64,000 nt of DNA from Variovorax sp. PAMC26660 (GCF_014302995.1 NZ_CP060295.1:4827501-4891500); one strand, 5' to 3'. Shown: positions 39,774-49,908, counted from the stretch's first letter. Translations and numbers: made by a program. The notes: generated by a model from the letters alone, not told the origin.

Positions 39774-39836
39774 GAGAAAACCAGACAGAAGGACTTGTGG
39801 GATTGTGCAGCGTTGCAAGCGATGCGCCCGACAAAC

Positions 39837-39859
39837 AAAAAAGGCTCCTTGCGGAGCCT
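39837..39859 (-). terminator. Rho-independent terminator of efp
   Basis: AGGCTCC-TTGC-GGAGCCT (39842-39859) with a run of A residues on its left that is a T-run on the minus strand (39837-39842). It lies about 45 bases beyond the efp stop. Confidence 0.85.
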
Positions 39860-39905
39860 CTTTCGGGGTGGTGGTCGACCGGTAAACCGGCAAGCCGGTA
39901 AAGGC

Positions 39906-40460
39906 TCAGACGCGCTTGCGGTACTCGCCGGTGCGCGTGTCGATTTCGATCTTGTCGCCTTGCGCGACGAAGAGCGGCACCGGCACTTCGAAGCCGGTGG
40001 CGATCTTGGCGGGCTTCATGACCTTGCCCGACGTGTCGCCCTTGACGGCCGGCTCGGTCCAGGTGATTTCGCGCTCGACGCTGGTCGGCAGTTCGACCGA
40101 GATGGCCTTGCCGTCGTAGAACACCACTTCGACAGCCATGCCGTCTTCAAGGTAGTTCAGGGCGTCGCCCATGTTCTCGGCTTCGACTTCGTACTGGTTG
40201 TACTCGGTGTCCATGCAGACATACATCGGGTCGGCGAAGTAGGAATAGGTGCAGTCCTTCTTCTCGAGCACGATCTGGTCGATCTTGTCGTCGGCCTTGA
40301 AGACCACTTCGGTGTTGAAGTTGGCGATCAGGCTCTTGAGCTTCATGCGCACTGTGGCGGAGTTGCGGCCGCCGCGGCTGTATTCGGTCTTGAGCACGAC
40401 CATCGGGTCCTTGCCGTGCATGATGACGTTGCCGGCGCGGATTTCTTGAGCGATTTTCAT
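39906..40460 (-). CDS. efp: Elongation factor P, Arg32 type
   Basis: A 184-aa translation factor that rescues ribosomes at polyproline. The tip loop of domain I reads SRGGRNSAT with arginine at position 32 (not the lysine 34 of the EpmA/beta-lysine system). That residue is rhamnosylated in Pseudomonas and Neisseria-type EF-P, and the modifying enzyme EarP is encoded just upstream on the same strand. Start at 40460 is the standard [11 protein letters not shown]. The 161-bp gap to earP holds a small GC hairpin at 40579-40595 (CGGGTC/GACCCG) without a T-run. Confidence 0.97.
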   Translation of the reverse strand: MKIAQEIRAGNVIMHGKDPMVVLKTEYSRGGRNSATVRMKLKSLIANFNTEVVFKADDKIDQIVLEKKDCTYSYFADPMYVCMDTEYNQYEVEAENMGDALNYLEDGMAVEVVFYDGKAISVELPTSVEREITWTEPAVKGDTSGKVMKPAKIATGFEVPVPLFVAQGDKIEIDTRTGEYRKRV

Positions 40461-40621
40461 AACAGGTTCTCTGGATGTTGGCCGCTCGGTGCACAGGGCC
40501 ATCGGCAAAGTTTGCCGGCGTGTTTGGCCCTGCTGTACATGTCTTGCGGCGGTTTTGCAGGTTTGGCGGAGAGCATCTCGGGTCGAAAAGACCCGGGCCG
40601 AAATCCGCAAAGCCCGCTATT

Positions 40622-41719
40622 TTAGCTTTTTCCGGCGACCAGATGCCGCAGTTGCGTGAGCAGATCGTCTTGCGCACGCAGCCGTTCGCGGGCGGCCAGG
40701 GCAATTTCGCACCATGCGCCTTGTGTTTCGAGCATGGGCAGGGGGCTGTCGCCGACGCCGTTCCAGGCGTGGTGAAAAAGCCGCAGCGAGGGCGGGGCGC
40801 CGAGCCAGTCGAGCCAGGCATTGAGCTTGGTGTGGTGCGCGTCGTCGCCCTGCGGATAGATCTGCCAGACCAGCGGCGCACCGGCCCAGTGGGCGCGCAC
40901 CAGTGAGTCTTCACCGCGCACGAAATTCAGATCGCAGGCCCAGAGCAGATGGTCGAAATCCGGTTGGCTGAGGTAGGGCAGGTATGAAATTGATAGCGCA
41001 TTGCGGCCGCTGGATGTTGGTGCCAGCCCTTTTTGACCTGAAACGCAGGCTTCGACGGCCCGCGCAGCACGGCCCGCGGTCACGAGCAGCCGCGTCGGTG
41101 TCGGGCCGGCTGCGAGCTGTTCGAGCAGCGCCGCCAGCGCGCGAGGCTCATAGCAGAACAGCGAGACAAGGCGCTCGCCGTTCTGCCATGGAATCTGTTG
41201 CGCCTGAAGCCACTGCGCACGGTCGAAGCGCGCCTGTCGTTCCATCAGGTCAGGCTCCCTTGGCAAGCCGCCGGTGGCGGGGGTGAAGCCGGGGTAGAAA
41301 AACCGCTTGGTCAACCCGGCGCCCGGCCCCTTGAACACCGGCGATGGCAGTCTGTGCAGACGCTCGACATAAGGCTCGGCCGAAAGGTATTCGAGGTTGA
41401 TCCAGGCCCGCTGCGGCCCTTGGGGAACCGAGGCTTCGGCGAACCTCGCGATCAGTTCCGGCGCCGGCTCGCAGCCGAAGGCCTCGATCAGCACATCGGG
41501 CGCCGGCTCTGCAGCAGCGCTTTGTACGGCAGCGCTATCGAGCCAGTCGATCACGCGCACGCCATCGCAGCCCGAAGGCGCCATCCAGTCCAGCGCCGTC
41601 GCGTCGTCGATCCACAGGCGCACGCGCTCGCCGGTCGCGGCCAGTTGGCAAGCCAGTCGCCAGCAGACGCCGAGGTCGCCGTGGTTGTCGATGACCTTGC
41701 AGAAGATGTCCCATTGCAT
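40622..41719 (-). CDS. earP: EF-P arginine rhamnosyltransferase EarP
   Basis: A 365-aa GT-B glycosyltransferase that adds rhamnose from dTDP-L-rhamnose to Arg32 of EF-P. The N-terminus, WDIFCKVIDNHGDLGVCWRL, carries the two conserved aspartates (Asp11, Asp15), and the C-terminal FVRGEDSLVRAHWAG carries the conserved glutamate of the nucleotide-sugar site. A longer open frame to 41944 is rejected as a tail. The position directly upstream of efp agrees with the known efp-earP gene pair. rmlBDAC genes for the sugar donor are not in this window. Confidence 0.95.
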   Translation of the reverse strand: MQWDIFCKVIDNHGDLGVCWRLACQLAATGERVRLWIDDATALDWMAPSGCDGVRVIDWLDSAAVQSAAAEPAPDVLIEAFGCEPAPELIARFAEASVPQGPQRAWINLEYLSAEPYVERLHRLPSPVFKGPGAGLTKRFFYPGFTPATGGLPREPDLMERQARFDRAQWLQAQQIPWQNGERLVSLFCYEPRALAALLEQLAAGPTPTRLLVTAGRAARAVEACVSGQKGLAPTSSGRNALSISYLPYLSQPDFDHLLWACDLNFVRGEDSLVRAHWAGAPLVWQIYPQGDDAHHTKLNAWLDWLGAPPSLRLFHHAWNGVGDSPLPMLETQGAWCEIALAARERLRAQDDLLTQLRHLVAGKS

Positions 41720-41805
41720 GGCCGCGAGTGTGCCCGTCTTCGGCACCCCGCTGGCCGGGGCGCTTGCTATGCTGGACGGCACAACAACCACCGGAGAGAG
41801 AGACC

Positions 41806-43260
41806 ATGAGGATGCAGACCCGCCCCCGTTCGCCGTTTTCCTTTCGTTCCGCGAGAACCGTGCTCGCCCTGTCGCTGGCCCTTGGCGGCATGACCGGCAC
41901 GACCGGTGCGTTGGCCCAGCAAACGCCGCCCCCGTCGCTGACACCGCAGCAGCAGCGCTTTCACGATATCTACAAGGAATTGGTCGAGATCAACACCACC
42001 CACTCGGTGGGTGACAACACCGTGGCCGCGCGTGCCATGGAAAAGCGCTTGATCGAATCGGGCTTCGCGCCCGGCGACATCCAGATCTTCGAGCCCTTCC
42101 CGAAGAAGGGCAACCTGGTGCTGCGCTTCAAGGGCGACGGCAGCAAGAAGCCGCTGCTCTTGCTGGCCCACATCGACGTGGTCGAGGCCCGGCGCGAAGA
42201 CTGGAAGACCGACCCCTTCAAGCTGCAGGAAACGGGTGGCTTCTTCACGGCACGCGGCTCCATCGACGACAAGGCGATGGCCTCGGCGTTGGTCTCGGTG
42301 GTGGGGCAACTGAAGCAGGAAGGCTTCAAGCCCAAGCGCGACATCATCCTGGCGCTGACCGCCGACGAAGAGCGCGGCGATGCACTCAGCAATGGCGCCT
42401 TCTGGCTCATCAGCAACAAGCCCGAATTGCTGCAGGCCGAGTTCGGCATCAACGAAGGCGGCGGCGGTGAACTGCGCGGTGGCAAGCCGAACCTGCACCG
42501 CATGCAGGTGGCCGAGAAGATGTACACCACCTACATGCTCGAAGCGCGCGACGTGGGCGGCCACAGCTCGGTGCCGACCAAGAGCAACCCGATCTATGCG
42601 CTGTCCGCCGGGCTGGAGCGACTGGGCAACTACGCCTTTCCGGTCAAGCTGGCGGATGTCACCAAGACCTACTTTGCGCGCAGTGCGCCTTTTGCCACCG
42701 GCCAGCTGGCTGACGACATGCGCGCCATCGGCACCGGCAACCCCGATCCCTCGGTGATTGAGCGCATGTCGGCCAACCCGGCGTACAACGCCCAGTTCCG
42801 CACCACCTGCGTGGCGACGATGGTGCAGGCCGGCCATGCCGAGAACGCGCTGCCGCAATCGGCCAAGGCCACGGTCAACTGCCGCATCCTGCCGCACGAC
42901 GATCCGGACGAGGTCGAGCGCCTGCTGACCCAGGCGGTCGGCAACGACAAGATCGTGGTGCGCAATGTCGGTCGGCCGCTGCGCAGCCCGGCGTCGCCGC
43001 TGAACGGCGACCTCGTGAAGACGGTGGAGTCGCTCACGCAGCAGATGTGGCCCGGCGTGCCGGTGGTGCCGGCCATGAGCACCGGCGCGACCGACAGCCG
43101 CTTCATGCGCAACGCGGGCATTCCGATGTACGGCGTGACCGGCATGTTCCTGGAGCCGGCGGATGCGCGTGCCCACGGGCTCGACGAGCGCATCGAGATC
43201 CAGCGCCTGTACGACGGCCGCGAGTTCCTCTACCGGCTGGTGTCGGAACTGGCCAAGTAA
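41806..43260 (+). CDS. Exported M20 family metallopeptidase
   Basis: A 484-aa zinc peptidase with an N-terminal signal peptide (basic start, hydrophobic LALSLALGG, cleavage near ALAQQ). Catalytic domain residues include His-Asp in LLAHIDVVEA, Asp in GSIDDKAMA, the catalytic Glu pair in TADEERG, and a terminal His-containing region; a dimerisation lid lies in the middle (RDVGGHSSVP). M20 enzymes of this kind (ArgE/DapE/CPG2) cut dipeptides or N-acyl amino acids. It is periplasmic. The start follows GAGAGAGA. It is 9 bp upstream of an alpha/beta hydrolase gene. Confidence 0.92.
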   Translation: MRMQTRPRSPFSFRSARTVLALSLALGGMTGTTGALAQQTPPPSLTPQQQRFHDIYKELVEINTTHSVGDNTVAARAMEKRLIESGFAPGDIQIFEPFPKKGNLVLRFKGDGSKKPLLLLAHIDVVEARREDWKTDPFKLQETGGFFTARGSIDDKAMASALVSVVGQLKQEGFKPKRDIILALTADEERGDALSNGAFWLISNKPELLQAEFGINEGGGGELRGGKPNLHRMQVAEKMYTTYMLEARDVGGHSSVPTKSNPIYALSAGLERLGNYAFPVKLADVTKTYFARSAPFATGQLADDMRAIGTGNPDPSVIERMSANPAYNAQFRTTCVATMVQAGHAENALPQSAKATVNCRILPHDDPDEVERLLTQAVGNDKIVVRNVGRPLRSPASPLNGDLVKTVESLTQQMWPGVPVVPAMSTGATDSRFMRNAGIPMYGVTGMFLEPADARAHGLDERIEIQRLYDGREFLYRLVSELAK

Positions 43261-43268
43261 GCGCGCTC

Positions 43269-44153
43269 ATGAGCGACGCCTGTGAACATCATTTCGTCCA
43301 GGTCAACGGCATCCGTCTTCATGTGGTGCAGGCCGGCCCGGTCGATGGGCCGGTGGCCTTGCTGCTGCATGGCTTTCCGGAGTTCTGGCGCGGCTGGGCC
43401 AGCCAGATCGACGCGCTGGCCGCCGCCGGCTACCGCGTCTGGGTGCCCGACCAGCGCGGCTACGGGGAAAGCGACAAGCCCGTGGGCGTCGATGCCTACG
43501 GCCTTGAAACGCTGGTGGACGACATCTGCGCACTGATCCGCAGCACCGGCCGTGAGGCGGTGACGCTGATGGGCCACGACTGGGGCGGTGTCGTGGCCTG
43601 GCGCGTGGCTGCGCGCGAGCCGGCGCTGGTGAGCCGCCTCGTGGTCGTCAACGCGCCGCAGCCGGCCGTGATGCTTGTGCACATGGCAACCGGACGGCAG
43701 CGCCTGCGCAGCTGGTACATGCACTTCTTTCGCATCCCGCGCCTGCCCGAACTGCTGTTGAGCCGCAACGGCTTTCGCGGACTCGGCAAGGTGCTGACGC
43801 AGAGCAGCCGGCCCGGCGCCTTTTCCGATGCGGAGCTGGTGCTGTACCGCGAGGCCTGGGCCCGGCCGGGCGCGCTGACCGCGATGCTCAACTGGTATCG
43901 CGCGCTGATGCGCGATCGCCCGCGCATTCGCGCCGACGGGCGCATACCGATGCCCACGCTGCTGCTCTGGGGCGTGCAGGACCAGGCCCTTGGCCAGGCG
44001 ATGGCCCAGCCCAGCATCGACCTGTGCGACCAGGGTGAGCTGCAGCGCATCGAAGGTGCGGGGCACTGGGTGCTGCACGAAGAGGGCGAGGACGTGAGCC
44101 GGCGGATCCGGGCTTTCCTCGGCCCGGCCGCCGAGGTGCTCGCGCAGCACTGA
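43269..44153 (+). CDS. Alpha/beta hydrolase, epoxide-hydrolase-like
   Basis: A 294-aa alpha/beta hydrolase. The HGFPEFW oxyanion-hole motif, the PDQRGYGESDKP strand and the nucleophile elbow GHDWGGVVAW with Asp match soluble epoxide hydrolases and haloalkane-dehalogenase relatives; the catalytic His is in GAGHWVLHE. The family typical lid tyrosines are less clear, so the reaction is uncertain. It follows the M20 peptidase by 9 bp, likely in the same transcript. A perfect 20-bp GC palindrome follows its stop. Confidence 0.88.
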   Translation: MSDACEHHFVQVNGIRLHVVQAGPVDGPVALLLHGFPEFWRGWASQIDALAAAGYRVWVPDQRGYGESDKPVGVDAYGLETLVDDICALIRSTGREAVTLMGHDWGGVVAWRVAAREPALVSRLVVVNAPQPAVMLVHMATGRQRLRSWYMHFFRIPRLPELLLSRNGFRGLGKVLTQSSRPGAFSDAELVLYREAWARPGALTAMLNWYRALMRDRPRIRADGRIPMPTLLLWGVQDQALGQAMAQPSIDLCDQGELQRIEGAGHWVLHEEGEDVSRRIRAFLGPAAEVLAQH

Positions 44154-44163
44154 AGGGGAAAGG

Positions 44164-44183
44164 CAGGGCCGGCGCCGGCCCTG
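44164..44183. terminator. 20-bp perfect palindrome between convergent genes
   Basis: CAGGGCCGGC followed by its exact reverse complement, with no loop, placed between the convergent hydrolase and gamma-glutamyltransferase stops. It could act as a transcription barrier on both strands, but no T-run is present, so rho-independent termination is doubtful. Confidence 0.45.
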
Positions 44184-44189
44184 TGAATC

Positions 44190-46265
44190 TCAAGGCGTGA
44201 AGGTGTCGCCCAGCACGATGCCTTCACGGCGCGGGTCTGCGCCGCCGGTCAACACCGACTTGCCGCCCACGTTGGTACGGATGATGGTGCTCACGCCGCT
44301 CGATTGCGGGGTTACCGACACCGTGTGGCCCATCGCGATCAGCCCCTTCACCAGCGGATCGTTGGCGCCTGCGTTGGTCGCATCGATGCTCGGATGTTCG
44401 CCGCCCACGTTGGTCGCCGAGACGCTGGGGTTGGAGTCGGGTATCGGGGTGTTGGTGGCGCCGAAGTCGACCAGCGACGTGGCTTGCTGGGCATCAAGGC
44501 CCCAGTCCAGCGCACCGACCAGCGTCTTCACCACGTACTGGATGATCGTGCCGCCGCCCGGCGAGCCGGTGCCCATCACGAACTCGCCCATGCTGCCGTC
44601 GACGTTCTTCTTGAACACCAGCGTCGGTGCCATCGTGCTGCGCGGGCGCTTGCCTGGGGCGACGCGGTTGGCGAACTTGACGTTCGGGGTCACGGAAGTG
44701 TCGATGGGGTTGCGCGCAAAGTCGGTCAACTGGTTGTTCAGCACGAAGCCTTGTGTCATGTGGAACGAGCCCAGCGTGCTTTCCACCGTGGTCGTCATCA
44801 CAACCACGTTGCCTTGCTTGTCGACGACGGTGAAGTGCGTGGTGCCGTGCTCTTCGGTCTTGTCGATGCCCAGCGGCACGTCGCCCCGGTCGCCGGCCTT
44901 GGCCAGGCCCATGCTCTTCGTCAGGCTGATCAGGCTGGCGCGGCCTTGCAGGTAGGGCTTGTTGATCAGCGAGTCGGGGCTTCCCCCGGGCAGGGGAACG
45001 AAGTCGGTGTCGGCCACGTATTTGTCGCGGTCGGCGTAGGCCAGGCGCTCGGCCTCGCTCACCAGGTGCACGCCCATCACGGTCGGCTTGCCGCCTTCGA
45101 GGTCGATGGCGGTCGGCTTGTACAGGCCCAGGTTGAAGGTCTCCAGGATGCCCAGGGTTGCCACCACCGCGATGCCGCCCGAGGACGGCGGCGACATGCT
45201 GCACACGTAGTAGTCGCGGTAGGTGCCGCACACCGGATCACGGCGCTTGGCCTTGTAGTTGGCCATGTCGGCCAGCGTGGTCTTGCCGGGGGTGATGGCC
45301 GAGCCGTCGACGGCGGTGGTGACGCCAATCTTGGCGACGATGCCCTTGGCGATGTCGCCGGTGTAGAAGGCGTTGGCGCCCTGGGTGGCGATGGTGTTCA
45401 GCGTCTTGGCATAGGCCGGGTTCGTGAGTCGGGTGCCCAGCGCCTTGGGCGTGCCGTCGGCGTTGAAGAAATAGGCCGTGGCTTCGGCGTCGCGCATCAG
45501 GTCGGTTTTGGAGGTGGCAATGGCCGTTGCCATGCGACCGCCGATCAGGAAGCCGTCGGAGGCCAGCGTGATGCCGTAGCCGAACAGGTCTTTCCAGGGC
45601 AGCTTGCCGTGGTCCTGGTAGGCCAGGTCGAGCATGCGCACCGCGCCCGGCGTGCCGATGGAACGGCCGCTGGCCCGCAGTGGTGACGCCGGCTTGGGTG
45701 GCGTCTTGTCGTTGACATCGTCCACATAGAGCAGGTAGTTCTCGGTGGCCGCGGCGGGCGCGGTCTCGCGGCCGTCATAGGCCTGTACCTTCTTGGCAGC
45801 AGCGTCGTAATAGAGCATGAAGGCGCCGCCACCCAGTCCGCTCGACTGCGGCTCGACCAGGCCGAGCACCGCCTGCACCGCCACCGCCGCGTCGACCGCG
45901 CTGCCGCCGGCCTTGAGCACATCGCAGCCGGCGCGCGTGGCCAACGGGTGGTTCGCCACCACCATGTAGTTCTTGGCGTAGACCAGCTTGTGGCCCGGCA
46001 CGTAGCCCGAGGCCGGTTCCGGTGCGGCCGGATCGCCCGGATCACCGGAGCCAACGACCACCGATGTGCTGACGGTCGGGATCTGGCAACCGTTGTCGGC
46101 GACGGGCGGGGCAGGCTGGTTGGCTGCGTTGATCGCGGCGACGGTCGCGAGCAGCGCCGCGGTGTCCTGCGCGCTGGTGTTGGCGCCGCCGCCGCAGCCG
46201 GCCACGGTCAACGAAAGCGCAAGGGGCGTCAGCCCCCACCACACGCGTGCGGAGTTTTTCTTCAT
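44190..46265 (-). CDS. ggt: Gamma-glutamyltransferase, lipoprotein form
   Basis: A 691-aa Ntn hydrolase that breaks down glutathione and gamma-glutamyl peptides in the periplasm. It is made as a proenzyme cut before Thr475 in GTTHFTVVD, giving large (to 474) and small subunits. Motifs YDGRETAP and SSGLGGGAFML are in place. The N-terminus has a lipobox (LTVAGC) rather than a plain signal peptide, followed by about 70 residues of Ala/Pro-rich linker, so it is probably membrane-anchored. Start at 46265; a longer frame adds a non-signal tail. Other unusual parts are the extra residues near SVSATNVGGEHPS, close to the C-terminus. Confidence 0.92.
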   Translation of the reverse strand: MKKNSARVWWGLTPLALSLTVAGCGGGANTSAQDTAALLATVAAINAANQPAPPVADNGCQIPTVSTSVVVGSGDPGDPAAPEPASGYVPGHKLVYAKNYMVVANHPLATRAGCDVLKAGGSAVDAAVAVQAVLGLVEPQSSGLGGGAFMLYYDAAAKKVQAYDGRETAPAAATENYLLYVDDVNDKTPPKPASPLRASGRSIGTPGAVRMLDLAYQDHGKLPWKDLFGYGITLASDGFLIGGRMATAIATSKTDLMRDAEATAYFFNADGTPKALGTRLTNPAYAKTLNTIATQGANAFYTGDIAKGIVAKIGVTTAVDGSAITPGKTTLADMANYKAKRRDPVCGTYRDYYVCSMSPPSSGGIAVVATLGILETFNLGLYKPTAIDLEGGKPTVMGVHLVSEAERLAYADRDKYVADTDFVPLPGGSPDSLINKPYLQGRASLISLTKSMGLAKAGDRGDVPLGIDKTEEHGTTHFTVVDKQGNVVVMTTTVESTLGSFHMTQGFVLNNQLTDFARNPIDTSVTPNVKFANRVAPGKRPRSTMAPTLVFKKNVDGSMGEFVMGTGSPGGGTIIQYVVKTLVGALDWGLDAQQATSLVDFGATNTPIPDSNPSVSATNVGGEHPSIDATNAGANDPLVKGLIAMGHTVSVTPQSSGVSTIIRTNVGGKSVLTGGADPRREGIVLGDTFTP

Positions 46266-46411
46266 GGAGATTTTTCCCGAATAGCTATGTTTGAAAGACG
46301 ACGGGCGCTCCTCGCGCCCGTTGCCATCTTCAGCACATTTCATTCCACCCTCTGTCGGGGTTTGCGCTGGTGTCGCGGCCGGGTCTGGCGCCGCGCGCCA
46401 CAATAGCCGCC

Positions 46412-48376
46412 ATGTCAGACGTGCATTCCGATCAACTGCTCAGCGAAGTCGCGGCCCTGCCGCAACTGCCGGGCGTCTACCGCTATTTCGATGCAGCCGG
46501 CGCAGTGCTCTACGTGGGCAAGGCGCGCAACCTCAAGAAGCGGGTGGCCAACTACTTCCAGAAGAGCCACGGCGGCACCCGCATCGGCCACATGATCTCG
46601 AAGATCGTGCGCATGGAGACCACCGTGGTGCGCTCCGAGGCCGAGGCGCTGCTGCTTGAAAACAACCTGATCAAGACGCTCAAGCCGCGCTACAACATCC
46701 TGTTTCGCGACGACAAGAGCTACCCGTATCTGAAGATCGCCTCGCACGCATTTCCGCGGCTGGCCTACTACCGTGGCGCGGTCGACAAGAAGCATCGCTA
46801 CTTCGGTCCGTACCCGAGCGCGTGGGCGGTCAAGGAATCGATCCTGCTGCTGCAAAAAGTGTTTCGCCTGCGCACCTGCGAGGACACGGTGTACGCCAAC
46901 CGCACGCGGCCGTGTCTGCTCTATCAGATCAAGCGCTGCAGCGGGCCGTGTGTCGGCTACATCGAGCCCGAGGCGTATGCACAGGACGTGGCCAGCGCCG
47001 AAGCCTTCCTGATGGGCGACACGCAGCTCGTGCTGTCCAAGTTGGAGCAGCGCATGACCACGCACGCCGAGAAGCTCGAATTCGAGCAGGCGGCCGAGCT
47101 GCGCAACCAGATGTCGGCCATCTCGCGCGTGCTGCACCAGCAGTCGATCGAGATTGCCTCGGACAAGGACGTCGACATCCTCGCGGTCAAGGTGCAGGGC
47201 GGCAAGGCCTGCGTGAACCTTGCGATGGTGCGCGGCGGGCGGCACCTGGGCGACCGGCCGTACTTCCCCGTGCATGTGGACGACGCGGCGCAGATCCATC
47301 ATGGCGAGCTGGACGACGAAGAAGAGGGCGCCAGCCCCGCCGTGGCCGATTCGATCGAGGTGCAGGTGCTCGAAGCCTTCATCGCTCAGCACTACATCGA
47401 CGTGCCGGTGCCGTCCACGCTGGTGCTGAGCCAGTTGGTGAGCCGCGAGTTGATCGAGGCGATTTCTCTGCAGGCCGGTTCGCGTGTGACGGCCGTGTTC
47501 CAGCCGCACGAGCAGCGCCGCCATTGGCTCGAAATGGCCGAGACGAATGCCGCCCTGCAACTGGCCCGCTTGCTGGCCGAAGAGGGCTCGCAGCAGGCGC
47601 GCACCCGTGCGCTGGTCGACGCGCTCGAACTGGCGCCCGACGACCTCGACAACTTTCGCGTCGAGTGCTTCGACATCTCGCACACCGCGGGCGAGGCGAC
47701 GCAGGCTTCGTGCGTGGTGTTCGAGCACCACGCGATGCAGAACCGCGAATACCGCCGCTACAACATCGAGGGCATCACGCCCGGCGACGACTACGCGGCC
47801 ATGCGCCAGGTGCTGCTGCGGCGCTACGGCAAGCTGGCCGAGGCCATGGCGGCCGAGACGGATGCGCCGCCCGCGGGCGATGCCGAAGGCGCCGGCAGCG
47901 ATGCGCCACCCAAGACCAAGGCCGCGCGCATGCCCGACCTGGTGCTGGTGGACGGCGGCAAGGGGCAGGTGTCGATGGCGCGTGAAGTCTTCAGCGAACT
48001 GGGCCTGTCGCTGTCGCTGATCGTCGGGGTCGAAAAAGGCGAGGGCCGCAAGGTCGGGCTTGAAGAACTGGTGTTTGCCGACGGCCGCGAGAAGGTCTAC
48101 CTGGGCAAGGACTCGGCCGCGCTGATGCTGGTCGCGCAGATCCGCGACGAGGCGCACCGCTTCGCCATCACCGGCATGCGCGCCAAGCGCGCGAAGGTGC
48201 GCGTGGGCGGCAGCCAGCTCGAAGACATTCCGGGCATCGGGCCGAAGCGCCGGGCGCGACTGCTTCAACGCTTCGGCGGAATTCGCGGCGTGGCGGCGGC
48301 GAGCATGGAAGACATCGCTTCGGTGGAAGGCATCGCCGCCGATCTGGCGGAAGAAATCTACAAGGCCCTGCACTGA
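46412..48376 (+). CDS. uvrC: Excinuclease ABC subunit UvrC
   Basis: Nucleotide-excision-repair endonuclease (654 aa) that incises both sides of a lesion with UvrB. Order: GIY-YIG domain at about residues 15-95 ([20 protein letters not shown]), cysteine-rich segment, UVR domain near 200-240 that binds UvrB, RNase-H-like second nuclease domain ([23 protein letters not shown]) and a C-terminal helix-hairpin-helix pair ([13 protein letters not shown]). The Pro/Ala-rich insertion around [14 protein letters not shown] is extra. It is followed by pgsA 67 bp on, the common uvrC-pgsA order. Confidence 0.97.
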   Translation: MSDVHSDQLLSEVAALPQLPGVYRYFDAAGAVLYVGKARNLKKRVANYFQKSHGGTRIGHMISKIVRMETTVVRSEAEALLLENNLIKTLKPRYNILFRDDKSYPYLKIASHAFPRLAYYRGAVDKKHRYFGPYPSAWAVKESILLLQKVFRLRTCEDTVYANRTRPCLLYQIKRCSGPCVGYIEPEAYAQDVASAEAFLMGDTQLVLSKLEQRMTTHAEKLEFEQAAELRNQMSAISRVLHQQSIEIASDKDVDILAVKVQGGKACVNLAMVRGGRHLGDRPYFPVHVDDAAQIHHGELDDEEEGASPAVADSIEVQVLEAFIAQHYIDVPVPSTLVLSQLVSRELIEAISLQAGSRVTAVFQPHEQRRHWLEMAETNAALQLARLLAEEGSQQARTRALVDALELAPDDLDNFRVECFDISHTAGEATQASCVVFEHHAMQNREYRRYNIEGITPGDDYAAMRQVLLRRYGKLAEAMAAETDAPPAGDAEGAGSDAPPKTKAARMPDLVLVDGGKGQVSMAREVFSELGLSLSLIVGVEKGEGRKVGLEELVFADGREKVYLGKDSAALMLVAQIRDEAHRFAITGMRAKRAKVRVGGSQLEDIPGIGPKRRARLLQRFGGIRGVAAASMEDIASVEGIAADLAEEIYKALH

Positions 48377-48443
48377 GGGGAGCCCCGTGGCCGCTCGAAA
48401 CGAGCAAGCCTGGGGGGTACTCCTGCCGTGACACAATCAAGCG

Positions 48444-49010
48444 ATGTTCTGGACCCTACCGACCATCATGACCTGGACGCGCATCGTCGCGATCCCTTTG
48501 ATCGTCGGCGTGTTCTACCTGCCCATTGCCGAGCCGATGCGCAACCTGATCGCCACGGTCATGTTCATCGTCTTCGCGGCCACCGACTGGCTCGACGGCT
48601 ACCTGGCGCGCAAGCTCAACCAGACCTCGGCCTTCGGCGCCTTCCTCGATCCGGTGGCCGACAAGTTCCTGGTGTGCGCCTCGCTGCTGGTGCTGGTGCA
48701 CCTGAACCGGGCCGACGTGTTCGTGGCGCTGATCATCATCGGCCGCGAGATCGCGATCTCGGCATTGCGCGAATGGATGGCGCAGATCGGCGCGAGCAAG
48801 AGCGTGGCGGTTCACATGATCGGCAAGGTCAAGACGACCGTGCAGATGGTCGCCATTCCCTTCCTGCTCTATGACGGGTTCCTCTTCAAGGTGATCGACA
48901 CCGGGCTCTGGGGCCAGTGGCTGATCTGGATCTCGGCCGTGCTGACGATCTGGTCGATGGTCTATTACCTGCAGAAAGCCATCCCCGAGATCCGGGCACG
49001 GACCAAATGA
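48444..49010 (+). CDS. pgsA: CDP-diacylglycerol-glycerol-3-phosphate phosphatidyltransferase PgsA
   Basis: A 188-aa inner-membrane enzyme for the committed step to phosphatidylglycerol. The CDP-alcohol phosphotransferase motif DG-x2-AR-x8-G-x3-D-x3-D is present in DWLDGYLARKLNQT...GAFLDPVADK. About four to six membrane helices. It feeds the substrate of the Cls-like protein at 153-1541, although they are far apart. The stop overlaps the start of a DMT transporter gene by four bases (ATGA). Confidence 0.96.
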   Translation: MFWTLPTIMTWTRIVAIPLIVGVFYLPIAEPMRNLIATVMFIVFAATDWLDGYLARKLNQTSAFGAFLDPVADKFLVCASLLVLVHLNRADVFVALIIIGREIAISALREWMAQIGASKSVAVHMIGKVKTTVQMVAIPFLLYDGFLFKVIDTGLWGQWLIWISAVLTIWSMVYYLQKAIPEIRARTK

Positions 49011-49894
49011 CCTTGGCCGCCTCGGCCCGCAACACGGGCTGGTTGCGGGCGATGCCGGGCGTCTTCGTGCTGATCTGGAGCACGGGTTTCATCGTTGCGC
49101 GCTATGGCATGCCCTATGCGCCACCCCTCAAGTTCCTGGCTGTTCGTTATGCGCTGTCGCTCGTCTGCTTCGGCGTGTGGGTCGTGCTGGCGCGGGTTGC
49201 GTGGCCGAAGGAGCGCGCACAGTGGGGGCATCTGGCCGTCACCGGCATCCTGATGCAGGCCGGCTACCTGGGCGGTGTCTGGGCGGCGGTGCACGCGGGC
49301 ATGGGGGCCGGGCTCGTGGCGCTGCTGGTCGGGGTGCAACCGGTGCTCACTGCGGTCTGGCTGTCTTTCAACGGCGGGCGCATTTCGAAGCAGCAATGGG
49401 TCGGGTTGGCGCTGGGCTTCGCGGGGCTGGTGCTCGTGGTGTCGCGCAAGCTGGGGCAGGGCACGGAGGTCAATGCGCTGACCATGGGGCTCGCGGTGAT
49501 GGCGCTGCTTTCGATCACGGCGGGCACGCTGTACCAGAAGCGCTTTGTCGCGCCTTGCGACGTGCGCAGCGCGAGCGCGGTGCAGATGGCGGCGGCGCTG
49601 CTCGTGACTTTGCCCTTCGCGGCAATGGAGTCGCAGAGCATCGCGTGGAACCTGCAGTCGGGTGGCGCGATGGCCTGGTCGGTGCTGGCGTTGTCGCTGG
49701 GCGGCAGTTCGCTGCTCTATATGTTGATCCAGCGCGGCACCGCGACTGCCGTCACCAGTCTGCTGTACCTGGTGCCGCCTTGCACGGCGGTCATGGCCTG
49801 GCTTCTGTTCGCCGAGCCGATCACGCTCACGACGGTGCTGGGCATTGCGCTGACCGCCGCTGGCGTGAGTCTCGTGGTGCGCGGCGAACGTTGA
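49007..49894 (+). CDS. EamA/DMT family transporter
   Basis: A 295-aa ten-helix drug/metabolite transporter with two EamA repeats, each of about 130 residues (first opening VFVLIWSTGFIVARYG). Function probably export of a small metabolite; not resolvable from sequence. Translationally coupled to pgsA. It ends 15 bp before the stop of a convergent LysR gene. Confidence 0.9.
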   Translation: MTLAASARNTGWLRAMPGVFVLIWSTGFIVARYGMPYAPPLKFLAVRYALSLVCFGVWVVLARVAWPKERAQWGHLAVTGILMQAGYLGGVWAAVHAGMGAGLVALLVGVQPVLTAVWLSFNGGRISKQQWVGLALGFAGLVLVVSRKLGQGTEVNALTMGLAVMALLSITAGTLYQKRFVAPCDVRSASAVQMAAALLVTLPFAAMESQSIAWNLQSGGAMAWSVLALSLGGSSLLYMLIQRGTATAVTSLLYLVPPCTAVMAWLLFAEPITLTTVLGIALTAAGVSLVVRGER

Positions 49895-49908
49895 GCGGGC
49901 CGAACGCT

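Noticed and set aside
40579..40595. Terminator between earP and efp
   Set aside because: CGGGTC/GACCCG hairpin has no T-tract, and earP with efp is more plausibly one or two linked transcripts.
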